NCBI GenBank assembly: GCA_021414185.1
Contig: JAIOOZ010000627.1
Location: 1-5,374 of the forward strand
Length of the DNA: 5,374 nucleotides
Direction: 5' to 3'
Source: Betaproteobacteria bacterium
Lineage (GTDB): Bacteria > Pseudomonadota > Gammaproteobacteria > Burkholderiales > SG8-41
Shown: piece after piece, positions 1-5,374 of the stretch
Position numbering within the stretch: position 1 is the first letter of the stretch
Layout of the letters: each line of letters starts with the position of its first letter
Position numbers and translations under genes: made by a program
Notes under the pieces: model-generated
What the model was told of the DNA's origin: nothing
The model's input: the letters and a program-made list of their open reading frames with translations, nothing else
Databases searched by the model: none

Positions 1-1278
1 TATGTCGGGCTCGGACGCTATCAGGTTGAGGAAGGTCGTCATCGCGGCCTTCGAGTCGAGCATCGCCTCGTCCATGTTGATGTCGATCACCTGCGCGCCG
101 TTTTCGACCTGCTGGCGCGCCACCGACAGCGCTTCGGTGTAGTCACCAGCAAGAATCAGGCGTGCAAATGCTTTCGAACCCGTGACGTTGGTGCGCTCGC
201 CGACGTTGACAAACAGCGAGTCGTCGCCGATGTTGAGCGGCTCGAGGCCCGACAGGCGCGTGCGCTTTTCGATCACCGGCACCTTGCGCGTCGGCACGCC
301 GCGCACCGCGTCGGCAATCGCCTTGATGTGCGCGGGCGTGGTGCCGCAGCAGCCGCCGACAACGTTGACGAAGCCGCTTTGCGCGAATTCCTTGATCAGG
401 CTCGCGGTGTACTCGGGCGTTTCGTCGTAGCCGGTTTCGGCCAGCGGATTGGGCAGGCCGGCATTCGGATAAGCGGACACATGGGTGTCGGCAACGTTCG
501 ACAGCTCTTCGATGTACGGCCGCATCAATTGCGCGCCGAGCGCGCAGTTCAACCCGATGGCGAGCGGCTGCGCATGGCGCACGGAATTCCAGAATGCCTC
601 GGTGGTCTGGCCCGACAGCGTGCGGCCGGATGCATCCGTGATGGTGCCGGAGATGATGATCGGCAGCTTGATGTTGTGATCTTCGAAATACTGGTCGATC
701 GCGAACAACGCGGCCTTCCCGTTCAGCGTGTCGAATATGGTTTCGACCAGCAGGAGATCGACGCCGCCTTCGACCAGGCCGTGTATGGCCTCGGTGTAGG
801 TGGTGACGAGTTCATCGTACGATGTGTTGCGATACCCCGGATCGTTGACGTCAGGGGAAATCGACGCCGTGCGGTTGGTCGGCCCCAGCGCGCCGGCGAC
901 AAAGCACGGCCTGCCGTCCTTCTTCTCGACTTCATCGGCCACCGCGCGCGCAAGCTTTGCGGCTTCGAAGTTCAGTTCGTGGACGAGGTCCTCCATGCCG
1001 TAATCGGCCTGCGCGATGCGCGTGGAGTTGAACGTATTGGTCTCGACCACGTCGGCGCCGGCCGCGAAATACTGGGCATGGATCTCGCTGATGATCGCCG
1101 GCTGCGTCAGCGTCAACAGATCGTTGTTGCCTTTGAGGTCGCGCGTGAAATCCTTGAAGCGCTCGCCGCGATAGCCCGCTTCATCCAGCTTGTAGCCCTG
1201 GATCATGGTGCCCATCGCGCCGTCGAGGATGACGATGCGCTCGGCGAGCAGTTTTTTTAATGCTTCTGTGCGTTTCAT
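1..1278 (-). CDS. metH: Cobalamin-dependent methionine synthase, N-terminal part (runs off the left edge)
   Basis: Cytoplasmic enzyme that moves a methyl group from 5-methyltetrahydrofolate, via cobalamin, to homocysteine to make methionine. The 426 codons present cover the homocysteine-binding barrel (about residues 10-325) and the start of the pterin-binding domain (from about 355). Visible landmarks are LDGAMGTMIQ (residues 18-27), VETNTF (79-84), GALGPTNRTASISPDV (129-144), and the zinc ligands Cys245 (GLNCA) and Cys310-Cys311 (VGGCCGTTP). The folate domain opens with NVGERTNVTGSKAF (358-371) and continues with VIDINMDEAMLDS (397-409). The ATG at 1278 gives an N-terminus like that of E. 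coli MetH, with the LDGAMGTM motif at the expected place, although no good Shine-Dalgarno sequence precedes it. The rest of the pterin domain, the B12-binding domain and the reactivation domain should lie beyond position 1. The folate region is in the same frame as the barrel, so this is not a free-standing homocysteine methyltransferase. Reading frame and zinc site are intact. Confidence 0.97.
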   Translation of the reverse strand, partial: MKRTEALKKLLAERIVILDGAMGTMIQGYKLDEAGYRGERFKDFTRDLKGNNDLLTLTQPAIISEIHAQYFAAGADVVETNTFNSTRIAQADYGMEDLVHELNFEAAKLARAVADEVEKKDGRPCFVAGALGPTNRTASISPDVNDPGYRNTSYDELVTTYTEAIHGLVEGGVDLLLVETIFDTLNGKAALFAIDQYFEDHNIKLPIIISGTITDASGRTLSGQTTEAFWNSVRHAQPLAIGLNCALGAQLMRPYIEELSNVADTHVSAYPNAGLPNPLAETGYDETPEYTASLIKEFAQSGFVNVVGGCCGTTPAHIKAIADAVRGVPTRKVPVIEKRTRLSGLEPLNIGDDSLFVNVGERTNVTGSKAFARLILAGDYTEALSVARQQVENGAQVIDINMDEAMLDSKAAMTTFLNLIASEPDI

Positions 1279-1287
1279 GTCGGAGCT

Positions 1288-1325
1288 AATAATAAGAGCC
1301 TGTTTCGGAATCATCTGAAACAGGC
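1288..1325 (-). terminator. Probable intrinsic terminator after coq7, or attenuator in the metH leader
   Basis: On the minus strand a perfect 9-bp inverted repeat, GCCTGTTTC (1325-1317) and GAAACAGGC (1306-1298), encloses a 10-base loop. It is followed at once by the T-rich run TCTTATTATT (1297-1288). This is the shape of a Rho-independent terminator, although the T run is interrupted. On the plus strand the stem extends to 12 bp because a G-U pair closes the inner part, but no T run follows there, so minus-strand action is more likely. Ten bases beyond the T run lies the metH ATG. The element may therefore end the trp-fkbM-coq7 transcript, damp read-through into metH, or act as a regulated leader. 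Termination is inferred from shape only. Confidence 0.55.
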
Positions 1326-1336
1326 CCTGAGTAGGG

Positions 1337-1363
1337 AATATGAAGGGAGATACCCCTCATATT
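1337..1363 (-). repeat. Imperfect inverted repeat forming an 11-bp hairpin
   Basis: The arms AATATGA and TCATATT are perfect 7-bp complements. On the minus-strand RNA the stem continues through a G-U pair and three G-C pairs (GGGG against CCCU) to 11 bp, closed by the 5-base loop UAUCU. On the plus strand the same central position is an A-C mismatch, so the RNA fold favours minus-strand transcription, the direction of the genes. No T run follows, so it is not a terminator by itself. It begins 34 bases past the coq7 stop and could protect the 3' end of the operon mRNA or be part of the metH leader. Confidence 0.5.
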
Positions 1364-1397
1364 GTAACTTCAAATTATCAATCGAGGCGCATGGCCT

Positions 1398-2024
1398 TCA
1401 GATCCAGAACGCGGTGCGCGTCATCACGCGCGAGCCTAGTTTCATCGCTTGCCTGACCGGCTCGGGCAATTCGGCGGCGCCGTGATCGACGGCGGTATTC
1501 GCGTGGCGCGCTTCGTCGTCTTTCATCGCGCCGACTATCGCGCGGCTTTTTTCATCCTGCGCCGGCAGGCGATCGAGATGGCCGGCCAGATGGCCTTCGA
1601 CCTGGCGTTCGGTTTCGGCGAGAAACCCGAGGTTCCACTTGTCGCCCAACAAGCCCGCGGCGGCGCCGAGCGCGAACGACCCCGCATACCACAGCGGATT
1701 GAGGAAACTCGCGCGTCCGCCGAGCTCGGTTATGCGTTGCGCAGTCCACGCCAGGTGATCGGCTTCTTCGGCGGCGGCCTGTTCCAGCGCGGCGCGCGCT
1801 TGTTCATCGCGTGCGGTCAGCGCTTGTCCCTGGTAGAGCGCCTGCGCGCAGATTTCGCCGGTGTGATTGACGCGCATCAGCGCGCCGGCGAGCTCGCGCT
1901 CGGGTTCGGTCATAGCCGCTTCGGCAACGGCGTCGCCCGGCACCGGCCGCGCACTGTGCGCGGGAGCGAGCAGCGTGCGCAGTCCGTTGTCGAAAGCGGT
2001 GATGAGACGGTCGAGGTCGAGCAT
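1398..2024 (-). CDS. coq7: Coq7-type di-iron hydroxylase of ubiquinone synthesis (demethoxyubiquinol hydroxylase)
   Basis: Hydroxylates the polyprenyl-methoxy-methyl-benzoquinol ring, the step before the last O-methylation of ubiquinone; expected to work at the inner face of the cytoplasmic membrane. The 208-residue product has the usual length of the betaproteobacterial Coq7/UbiM-like group and all the carboxylate-bridged di-iron ligands of the ferritin-like fold: Glu57 in RVNHTGEICAQALYQGQ (51-67), Glu87 and His90 in EEADHLAW, Glu139 in AETERQVEGH, and Glu171 and His174 in KDDEARH. A hydrophobic stretch, LWYAGSFALGAAAGLLG (111-127), fits membrane contact. The ATG at 2024 lies 12 bases after the trpC stop with only a weak AAAGA ribosome site, so translation may be partly coupled to trpC. 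Many gammaproteobacteria use the flavin enzyme UbiF for this step instead. Co-transcription with trp genes is unusual, but both pathways draw on chorismate. Confidence 0.95.
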   Translation of the reverse strand: MLDLDRLITAFDNGLRTLLAPAHSARPVPGDAVAEAAMTEPERELAGALMRVNHTGEICAQALYQGQALTARDEQARAALEQAAAEEADHLAWTAQRITELGGRASFLNPLWYAGSFALGAAAGLLGDKWNLGFLAETERQVEGHLAGHLDRLPAQDEKSRAIVGAMKDDEARHANTAVDHGAAELPEPVRQAMKLGSRVMTRTAFWI

Positions 2025-2036
2025 GGAATCTTTATA

Positions 2037-2831
2037 TCACGTTGTGCCGAAGAGGCGCGCAAGTTCTACGCCGGGATCTTCCGCGCGCATGAACGCCTCG
2101 CCGACCAGAAAGCAATCGACCTTGTGCTCGCGCATCAAGCTCACATCGGCGGGCTTGAGTATGCCGCTTTCCGTGACGACGACGCGGCCGGCAGGAATTT
2201 TTTCGAGCAGCCCCAGCGTGACCTCCAGCCGCGTTTCAAACGTGCGCAGGTTGCGGTTGTTGATGCCGATCAGCGGCGTTTCGAGCAGCAGCGCGCGCTC
2301 GAGTTCTTCCGCGTCGTGCACTTCGACCAGCACCGACATGCCGAGGTCGGCCGCGGCCGCTTCAAGTTCGCGCATGCGGTTGATCTTCAGTATGGCGACG
2401 ATCAGCAGTATGCAGTCGGCGCCCATCGCGCGCGCTTCATAGACCTGGTAGGGCTCGAGCATGAAATCCTTGCGCAGCACCGGCAGTTCGCACGCGGCGC
2501 GCGCCTGCTGCAGGTATTCGGCGCTGCCCTGGAAAAACTGCTCGTCGGTGAGCACCGAGAGGCAGGCCGCGCCGTGCTGCGCGTAGCTGGCCGCAATCGC
2601 CGCCGGATCGAAATTTTCGCGCAGCACGCCGCGGCTCGGACTCGCCTTCTTGATTTCGGCGATGACGGCCGGCGCGCCGGCGGCGACTTTAGCGCGCAGC
2701 GCGCCGGTGAAATCGCGCGGTACCGCAGCAGCAACCGCGGCAGCGCGCAGCGCCGGCAACGGACGCGCGACTTTGGCGGCAGCGATTTCCCGCGCCTTGA
2801 CCGCGACTATGCGTTGCAGAATGTCGGACAT
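2037..2831 (-). CDS. trpC: Indole-3-glycerol phosphate synthase
   Basis: Closes the pyrrole ring of carboxyphenylaminodeoxyribulose phosphate, releasing CO2 and water, to give indole-3-glycerol phosphate (tryptophan pathway, cytoplasm). The 264-residue product is a stand-alone TIM-barrel enzyme, not the TrpC-TrpF fusion of enteric bacteria. Catalytic and binding residues known from the family are present: Glu59 and Lys61 in AEIKKASPSRG (58-68), Lys121 in VLRKDFM, Glu170 in LVEVH, Asn191 in GINNRNL, Ser222 in VTESGI, and the phosphate-binding end FLVGEAFM (241-248). The start at 2831 is the usual N-terminus (MSDILQRIVAVKAREI) and follows the stop of the methyltransferase gene after four bases. 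A GGAG lies 13 bases upstream inside that gene, rather far for a strong ribosome site, so coupling to the upstream gene is plausible. It is separated from trpD by one foreign-looking gene; trpF is not in the window. Confidence 0.97.
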   Translation of the reverse strand: MSDILQRIVAVKAREIAAAKVARPLPALRAAAVAAAVPRDFTGALRAKVAAGAPAVIAEIKKASPSRGVLRENFDPAAIAASYAQHGAACLSVLTDEQFFQGSAEYLQQARAACELPVLRKDFMLEPYQVYEARAMGADCILLIVAILKINRMRELEAAAADLGMSVLVEVHDAEELERALLLETPLIGINNRNLRTFETRLEVTLGLLEKIPAGRVVVTESGILKPADVSLMREHKVDCFLVGEAFMRAEDPGVELARLFGTT

Positions 2832-2835
2832 GGAT

Positions 2836-3777
2836 TCAGGTTTTCTCCGCGCGGCGGGCGGGCGAACTTGCCCACGGTCCGCGCTCGGTCAGTTGTTGCA
2901 GATATATATCGCCCAAGTCGTCGCCCTGCGCGGCGTCGTAACGCCGCAGCACGTGCAACGCGGCATCCTTGCTGTCGTAAATATCGAGCAGCACCGCGAG
3001 CTTCAACAACTGCTCGTCGGCGAGCGGCGCGAGATCGAGCAGGTCGCGCACGAACACGGCATCGGTCCACATGAATTGCGCGGGATAGTCGGCGCTGCCC
3101 TGCATGGTGAGCGGCTTCATCACGCGGCCCGCCATGCCGAGGAATTTCTGCAGCATCATGCCGCGCTTGCGCAGGCAGGCATCGACGTCGCCGAATAGCG
3201 GCTGGCCGCGGTAAAGCGGCACGAACTCGACTTCGCAAACGATGAACAGCACGTTGCGCATGGCCTCCAGGCCGCCTTCGAATATCTCGAGCTCCGCGCC
3301 CTGCACATCGATCTTGATGAAATCGAGCGGCTCAAGCGCGTTGGTACGCGCGAACTCATCGAGGCTGACGGTGGTGATTTCACTTTTGGTTTTGAGACGC
3401 ATGACATCAAGCATGCCGAACAGGTCCGCATAGCGCTCGTCGGGCGGATACAGCGACGAGCACATCGGGTGCGCGGTTTCGTACAGCGGGCGCTTCTCCG
3501 CGGTCTTGCCGATGGCAGCGGGATAGTAGCGCACGCGCGCATGCGCCTTGCTGTTCAGCTCATCGCACAATTTCGGGTCGAGCTCGACGCCGGACAGGCT
3601 CGACGCAGGAAATACATCGAGCAACTGCCAGAACGGTTCCTCCGCGCCCGGCAGCGGCACTGCGCCGATGTTGAGCATATTGAAGGCGAGATCGAAACCG
3701 TTGCTCCTCAGCAAAGGTCCGAGCGCACCGGATTCCGTGCGACCGCCCGCGGGCTCAAACTCGGTTGCTGCAGCCAT
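2836..3777 (-). CDS. FkbM-family SAM-dependent methyltransferase inserted between trpD and trpC
   Basis: A 313-residue predicted class I methyltransferase; acceptor unknown. The hallmark is DFIKIDVQGAELEIFEGG (152-169), preceded by TTVSLDEFA (135-143) and followed by FIVCEVEFVPLY (178-189), as in FkbM-type O-methyltransferases that commonly modify sugars or polysaccharides. The SAM-binding loop seems to be NIGAVPLPGAEEPFW (36-50), which departs from the more usual DVGAN-G form, with the acidic ribose contact in GVELDP (63-68). There is no signal peptide or membrane segment, so it should be cytoplasmic. After the methyltransferase core, about 65 residues (244-310) form a probably helical tail of unknown role. 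The ATG at 3777 follows the trpD stop by 13 bases without a clear ribosome site; a later start would damage the SAM loop. Its base composition looks like that of its neighbours and no repeats flank it, so if it was acquired, it is not recent. No known role in tryptophan synthesis. Confidence 0.88.
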   Translation of the reverse strand: MAAATEFEPAGGRTESGALGPLLRSNGFDLAFNMLNIGAVPLPGAEEPFWQLLDVFPASSLSGVELDPKLCDELNSKAHARVRYYPAAIGKTAEKRPLYETAHPMCSSLYPPDERYADLFGMLDVMRLKTKSEITTVSLDEFARTNALEPLDFIKIDVQGAELEIFEGGLEAMRNVLFIVCEVEFVPLYRGQPLFGDVDACLRKRGMMLQKFLGMAGRVMKPLTMQGSADYPAQFMWTDAVFVRDLLDLAPLADEQLLKLAVLLDIYDSKDAALHVLRRYDAAQGDDLGDIYLQQLTERGPWASSPARRAEKT

Positions 3778-3790
3778 GGTGTGATTGCCG

Positions 3791-4813
3791 CTAGCGCGGC
3801 GCGCGCGTAAACGCGACGAACTGATCGAGCTTCTTGCGCGCGGCTCCGCTCGCCATCAGCGCGAGCGCTATCCTGACGCCGCCGGCGTGCGTATCGGCCA
3901 GCCCCGCGACGTAAATACTGGCGCCGGCGTTAAGTGCGACGATGTCGCGAGCGGCGCCCTCTTTGTTTTCGAGGGCGGCCAGCAGCATCGCCTTGGATTG
4001 CTCGGGGCTGTCGACCTTGATGGCGGCGGATTCATGGGTATCGAGGCCGAAATCCGCGGGCTTGATCTGAAATTCGCGCACCTCGTTATTTTTCAGTTCG
4101 CCGATCATGGTCGGGCCGGCGATGGAAATCTCGTCGAGGCTTTCGAGCCCGTGCACCACCATCACGTGCCGGCTGCCGAGGCGCTGCAGCACGTGCGCCT
4201 GGATGCCGACGAGATCGGGATGAAACACGCCCATCACCTGGTTCTTGGCGCCCGCCGGATTGGTCAGCGGCCCCAGAATGTTGAAGATGGTGCGCACGCC
4301 GAGTTCCTTGCGCACCGGCGCCGCGTGTTTCATCGCGCTGTGATGATTGGGCGCGAACATGAAACCGACGCCGGTTTCGTTGATCGACTTCGCGACTTCG
4401 TCGGGCTTGAGATTGATGTTGGCGCCGAGCGCCTCAAGTACGTCGGCGCTGCCGGACTTGCTCGATACCGAACGCCCGCCGTGCTTCGCGACTTTCGCGC
4501 CCGCCGCCGCAGCGACGAACGCGGCCGCAGTGGAAATGTTGAAGCTGTGCGCGGCATCGCCGCCGGTGCCGCAGGTATCCACCAGTTTGTCGTCGCCGCC
4601 GACCGGCACCTTGGTCGCGAATTCCCGCATCACCTGGGCCGCGGCGGCAATTTCGCCGACGGTCTCCTTCTTCACGCGCAGGCCGGCGATGATCGCGGCG
4701 ATCAATACCGGCGACACTTCGCCGCTCATGATCTGCCGCATCAGCAGCAGCATTTCCTCGTGAAAGATTTCGCGATGCTCGATGATGCGCGTCAGCGCTG
4801 CCTGTGGCGTCAT
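3791..4813 (-). CDS. trpD: Anthranilate phosphoribosyltransferase
   Basis: Transfers phosphoribosyl from PRPP to anthranilate, the second committed step of tryptophan synthesis (cytoplasm, usually a homodimer). The 340-residue product is the stand-alone form, not the TrpG-TrpD fusion of E. coli. It shows the small helical domain, then the PRPP loop DTCGTGGD (79-86), NIST (92-95), KHGGRSVSSKSGSADVLEALG around 110-130, the anthranilate-binding Arg168 in the segment HHSAMKHAAPVRKELG (157-172), FNILGPLTNPA (177-187), and the metal-binding Asp227-Glu228 pair in SLDEIS. The start at 4813 overlaps the trpG stop as ATGA, and a G-rich Shine-Dalgarno sequence lies just upstream inside trpG, so the two are very likely translationally coupled. 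All catalytic residues that I can place are present. Confidence 0.98.
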   Translation of the reverse strand: MTPQAALTRIIEHREIFHEEMLLLMRQIMSGEVSPVLIAAIIAGLRVKKETVGEIAAAAQVMREFATKVPVGGDDKLVDTCGTGGDAAHSFNISTAAAFVAAAAGAKVAKHGGRSVSSKSGSADVLEALGANINLKPDEVAKSINETGVGFMFAPNHHSAMKHAAPVRKELGVRTIFNILGPLTNPAGAKNQVMGVFHPDLVGIQAHVLQRLGSRHVMVVHGLESLDEISIAGPTMIGELKNNEVREFQIKPADFGLDTHESAAIKVDSPEQSKAMLLAALENKEGAARDIVALNAGASIYVAGLADTHAGGVRIALALMASGAARKKLDQFVAFTRAPR

Positions 4814-5373
4814 GCTCTCCCCCCCTGCAAAAAATTGGCAAGCAGCGCGTGGCCGCTCTCGGTCAGGATGGCCTCCGGATGAAACTGCACGCCTTCGACC
4901 GCCAGCGTCTTGTGCCTGACCCCCATGATTTCATCGTCGTCGGTCCACGCCGTCACTTCGAGGCAATCCGGCAGGCTCGCGCGCTCGATCACCAGCGAAT
5001 GATAACGCGTCGCCTGCAGCGGATTCGGCAAATTGCGGAACACGCTGTTGCCTTTGTGGCGGATCGCGGAAGTCTTGCCGTGCATCACCTGCTTCGCGTG
5101 CACGATCTTGCCGCCGAACGCCTGGCCTATCGACTGGTGGCCGAGACAAACGCCGAGGATCGGAATCTTGCCGGCGAACTCCTTGATCAGCGGCACCGAA
5201 ATCCCCGCCTCGTTCGGCGTGCACGGGCCGGGAGAAATCACCACGTGACTCGGTTTCAGCGCGGCAACTTCTTCAAGCGTGATCTCGTCGTTGCGGTAAA
5301 CGGCGACCTCCTGCTCAAGCTCGCCGAAGTACTGCACCAGGTTGTAGGTGAAGGAATCGTAGTTGTCGATCAT
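4810..5373 (-). CDS. trpG: Anthranilate synthase glutaminase subunit (class I glutamine amidotransferase); 5' end may be outside the window
   Basis: Releases ammonia from glutamine and passes it to TrpE, which converts chorismate to anthranilate. The readable 187 residues contain MIDNYDSFTYNLVQYFGEL, SPGPCTPNEAG (47-57), the nucleophile Cys76 in GVCLGHQ, RYHSLVIE (123-130), and His165 with Glu167 of the catalytic triad in GVQFHPEA. The protein is close to full length. Homologues often begin a few residues earlier (for example MLLMIDNYDSF), and the single base left upstream of this ATG, a G on the minus strand, would fit such a codon, so the true start may lie past the right edge. The motifs do not separate TrpG from the closely related PabA of folate synthesis; the tight junction with trpD decides for TrpG, though one protein can serve both. 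TrpE is expected upstream, outside the window. The 3' end carries a run of seven G bases. Confidence 0.95.
   Translation of the reverse strand: MIDNYDSFTYNLVQYFGELEQEVAVYRNDEITLEEVAALKPSHVVISPGPCTPNEAGISVPLIKEFAGKIPILGVCLGHQSIGQAFGGKIVHAKQVMHGKTSAIRHKGNSVFRNLPNPLQATRYHSLVIERASLPDCLEVTAWTDDDEIMGVRHKTLAVEGVQFHPEAILTESGHALLANFLQGGRA
4817..4825 (-). promoter_or_regulatory. Ribosome binding site for trpD inside the end of trpG
   Basis: On the minus strand seven G bases followed by AG (4825-4817) lie three bases before the trpD ATG. They supply a GGAG-type Shine-Dalgarno core, though the spacing is short unless the more upstream G bases pair. Together with the ATGA overlap (4813-4810) this favours re-initiation by ribosomes finishing trpG, giving matched amounts of TrpG and TrpD. 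The run also encodes the Gly-Gly of the trpG C-terminus (LQGGRA). Confidence 0.55.
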
Positions 5374-5374
5374 C

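Larger units (their letters stand above)
1279..1397 (-). other. Structured spacer between coq7 and metH (metH leader)
   Basis: This is the only sizeable gap between genes in the window. It is more AT-rich than the flanking genes and has no convincing coding potential. Read on the minus strand it folds into three hairpins that follow one another with almost no unpaired bases: 1337-1363, 1325-1336 (four pairs, CCCT/AGGG, loop ACTC) and 1298-1325; the last two share one base. The final hairpin looks like an intrinsic terminator and stops 19 bases before the metH ATG. I see none of the conserved cores of the cobalamin, SAM or SAH riboswitches that control metH elsewhere, and the space is too short for a cobalamin riboswitch. 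No strong promoter is obvious. TTGATA and TTGAAG sequences occur near 1370-1382 on the minus strand, but without a well-spaced -10 box. Confidence 0.6.

Noticed and set aside
328..1260. A 310-codon open frame on the plus strand opposite metH
   Set aside because: The minus strand carries an uninterrupted metH with all three zinc cysteines; the plus frame has no recognisable motif.
1279..1397. Known riboswitch (cobalamin, SAM or SAH type) ahead of metH
   Set aside because: The spacer is too short for a cobalamin riboswitch, and I could not find the conserved GC-rich core of the SAH type or the SAM-type cores. A structure search with the Rfam models would settle it.
1364..1397. A sigma-70 promoter for metH built on TTGATA or TTGAAG on the minus strand
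   Set aside because: No -10 hexamer of good match lies 16-18 bases downstream of either box; the nearest candidates have spacers of 14-15 bases and poor matches.
1449..3074. A 541-codon open frame on the plus strand opposite coq7, trpC and the end of the methyltransferase gene
   Set aside because: It lies antisense to three genes with clear family motifs, its product is rich in Arg, Ala, Gly and His without a recognisable domain, and long antisense frames are expected in GC-rich DNA with strong third-position bias.
2836..3777. Recent mobile insertion of the methyltransferase gene
   Set aside because: No terminal repeats, target duplication, transposase remnant or composition shift are visible around the gene, and its junctions are operon-like.
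3785..4882. A 365-codon open frame on the plus strand opposite trpD
   Set aside because: It mirrors the trpD reading frame and its composition (Arg, His, Gly, Ala, Asp) is typical of reverse-strand shadows; trpD is unambiguous on the minus strand.

Overview
The window is a stretch of GC-rich (by eye about 60%) bacterial chromosome. All six recognisable genes lie on the minus strand. Read in the direction of transcription, from high to low coordinates, the order is trpG, trpD, an FkbM-family methyltransferase gene, trpC, coq7 and the 5' part of metH. The Coq7 sequence (about 208 residues, ending MTRTAFWI), the trpG-trpD-trpC order and the compact ATGA-type gene junctions point to a proteobacterium, most likely a betaproteobacterium. 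That assignment rests on remembered family resemblance, not on a search.

Layout. At 4810-5373, trpG encodes the glutaminase subunit of anthranilate synthase; its first few codons may lie outside the window. It overlaps trpD (3791-4813, anthranilate phosphoribosyltransferase) by four bases. Next, where trpC would normally follow, an FkbM-type SAM-dependent methyltransferase gene (2836-3777) sits between trpD and trpC with gaps of only 13 and 4 bases. Then come trpC (2037-2831, indole-3-glycerol phosphate synthase) and, after 12 bases, coq7 (1398-2024, a di-iron hydroxylase of ubiquinone synthesis). A 119-base spacer (1279-1397) holds three back-to-back hairpins. The last of these resembles an intrinsic terminator and ends just upstream of metH (1278 to the left edge), the N-terminal third of cobalamin-dependent methionine synthase.

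How the genes work together. TrpG (with a TrpE presumably encoded upstream, outside the window), TrpD and TrpC carry chorismate to indole-3-glycerol phosphate, the middle steps of tryptophan synthesis. Coq7 acts late in ubiquinone synthesis, another pathway that starts from chorismate. MetH regenerates methionine, and so indirectly the SAM used by the FkbM-type enzyme and by ubiquinone methylations. The five genes from trpG to coq7 look like one transcription unit. Whether metH belongs to it depends on the hairpin-rich spacer.

Nothing here amounts to a clearly new biological system. The two points most worth a second look are the methyltransferase gene built into the trp operon and the structured leader ahead of metH. 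No RNA genes, insertion sequences, CRISPR arrays or phage genes were seen.
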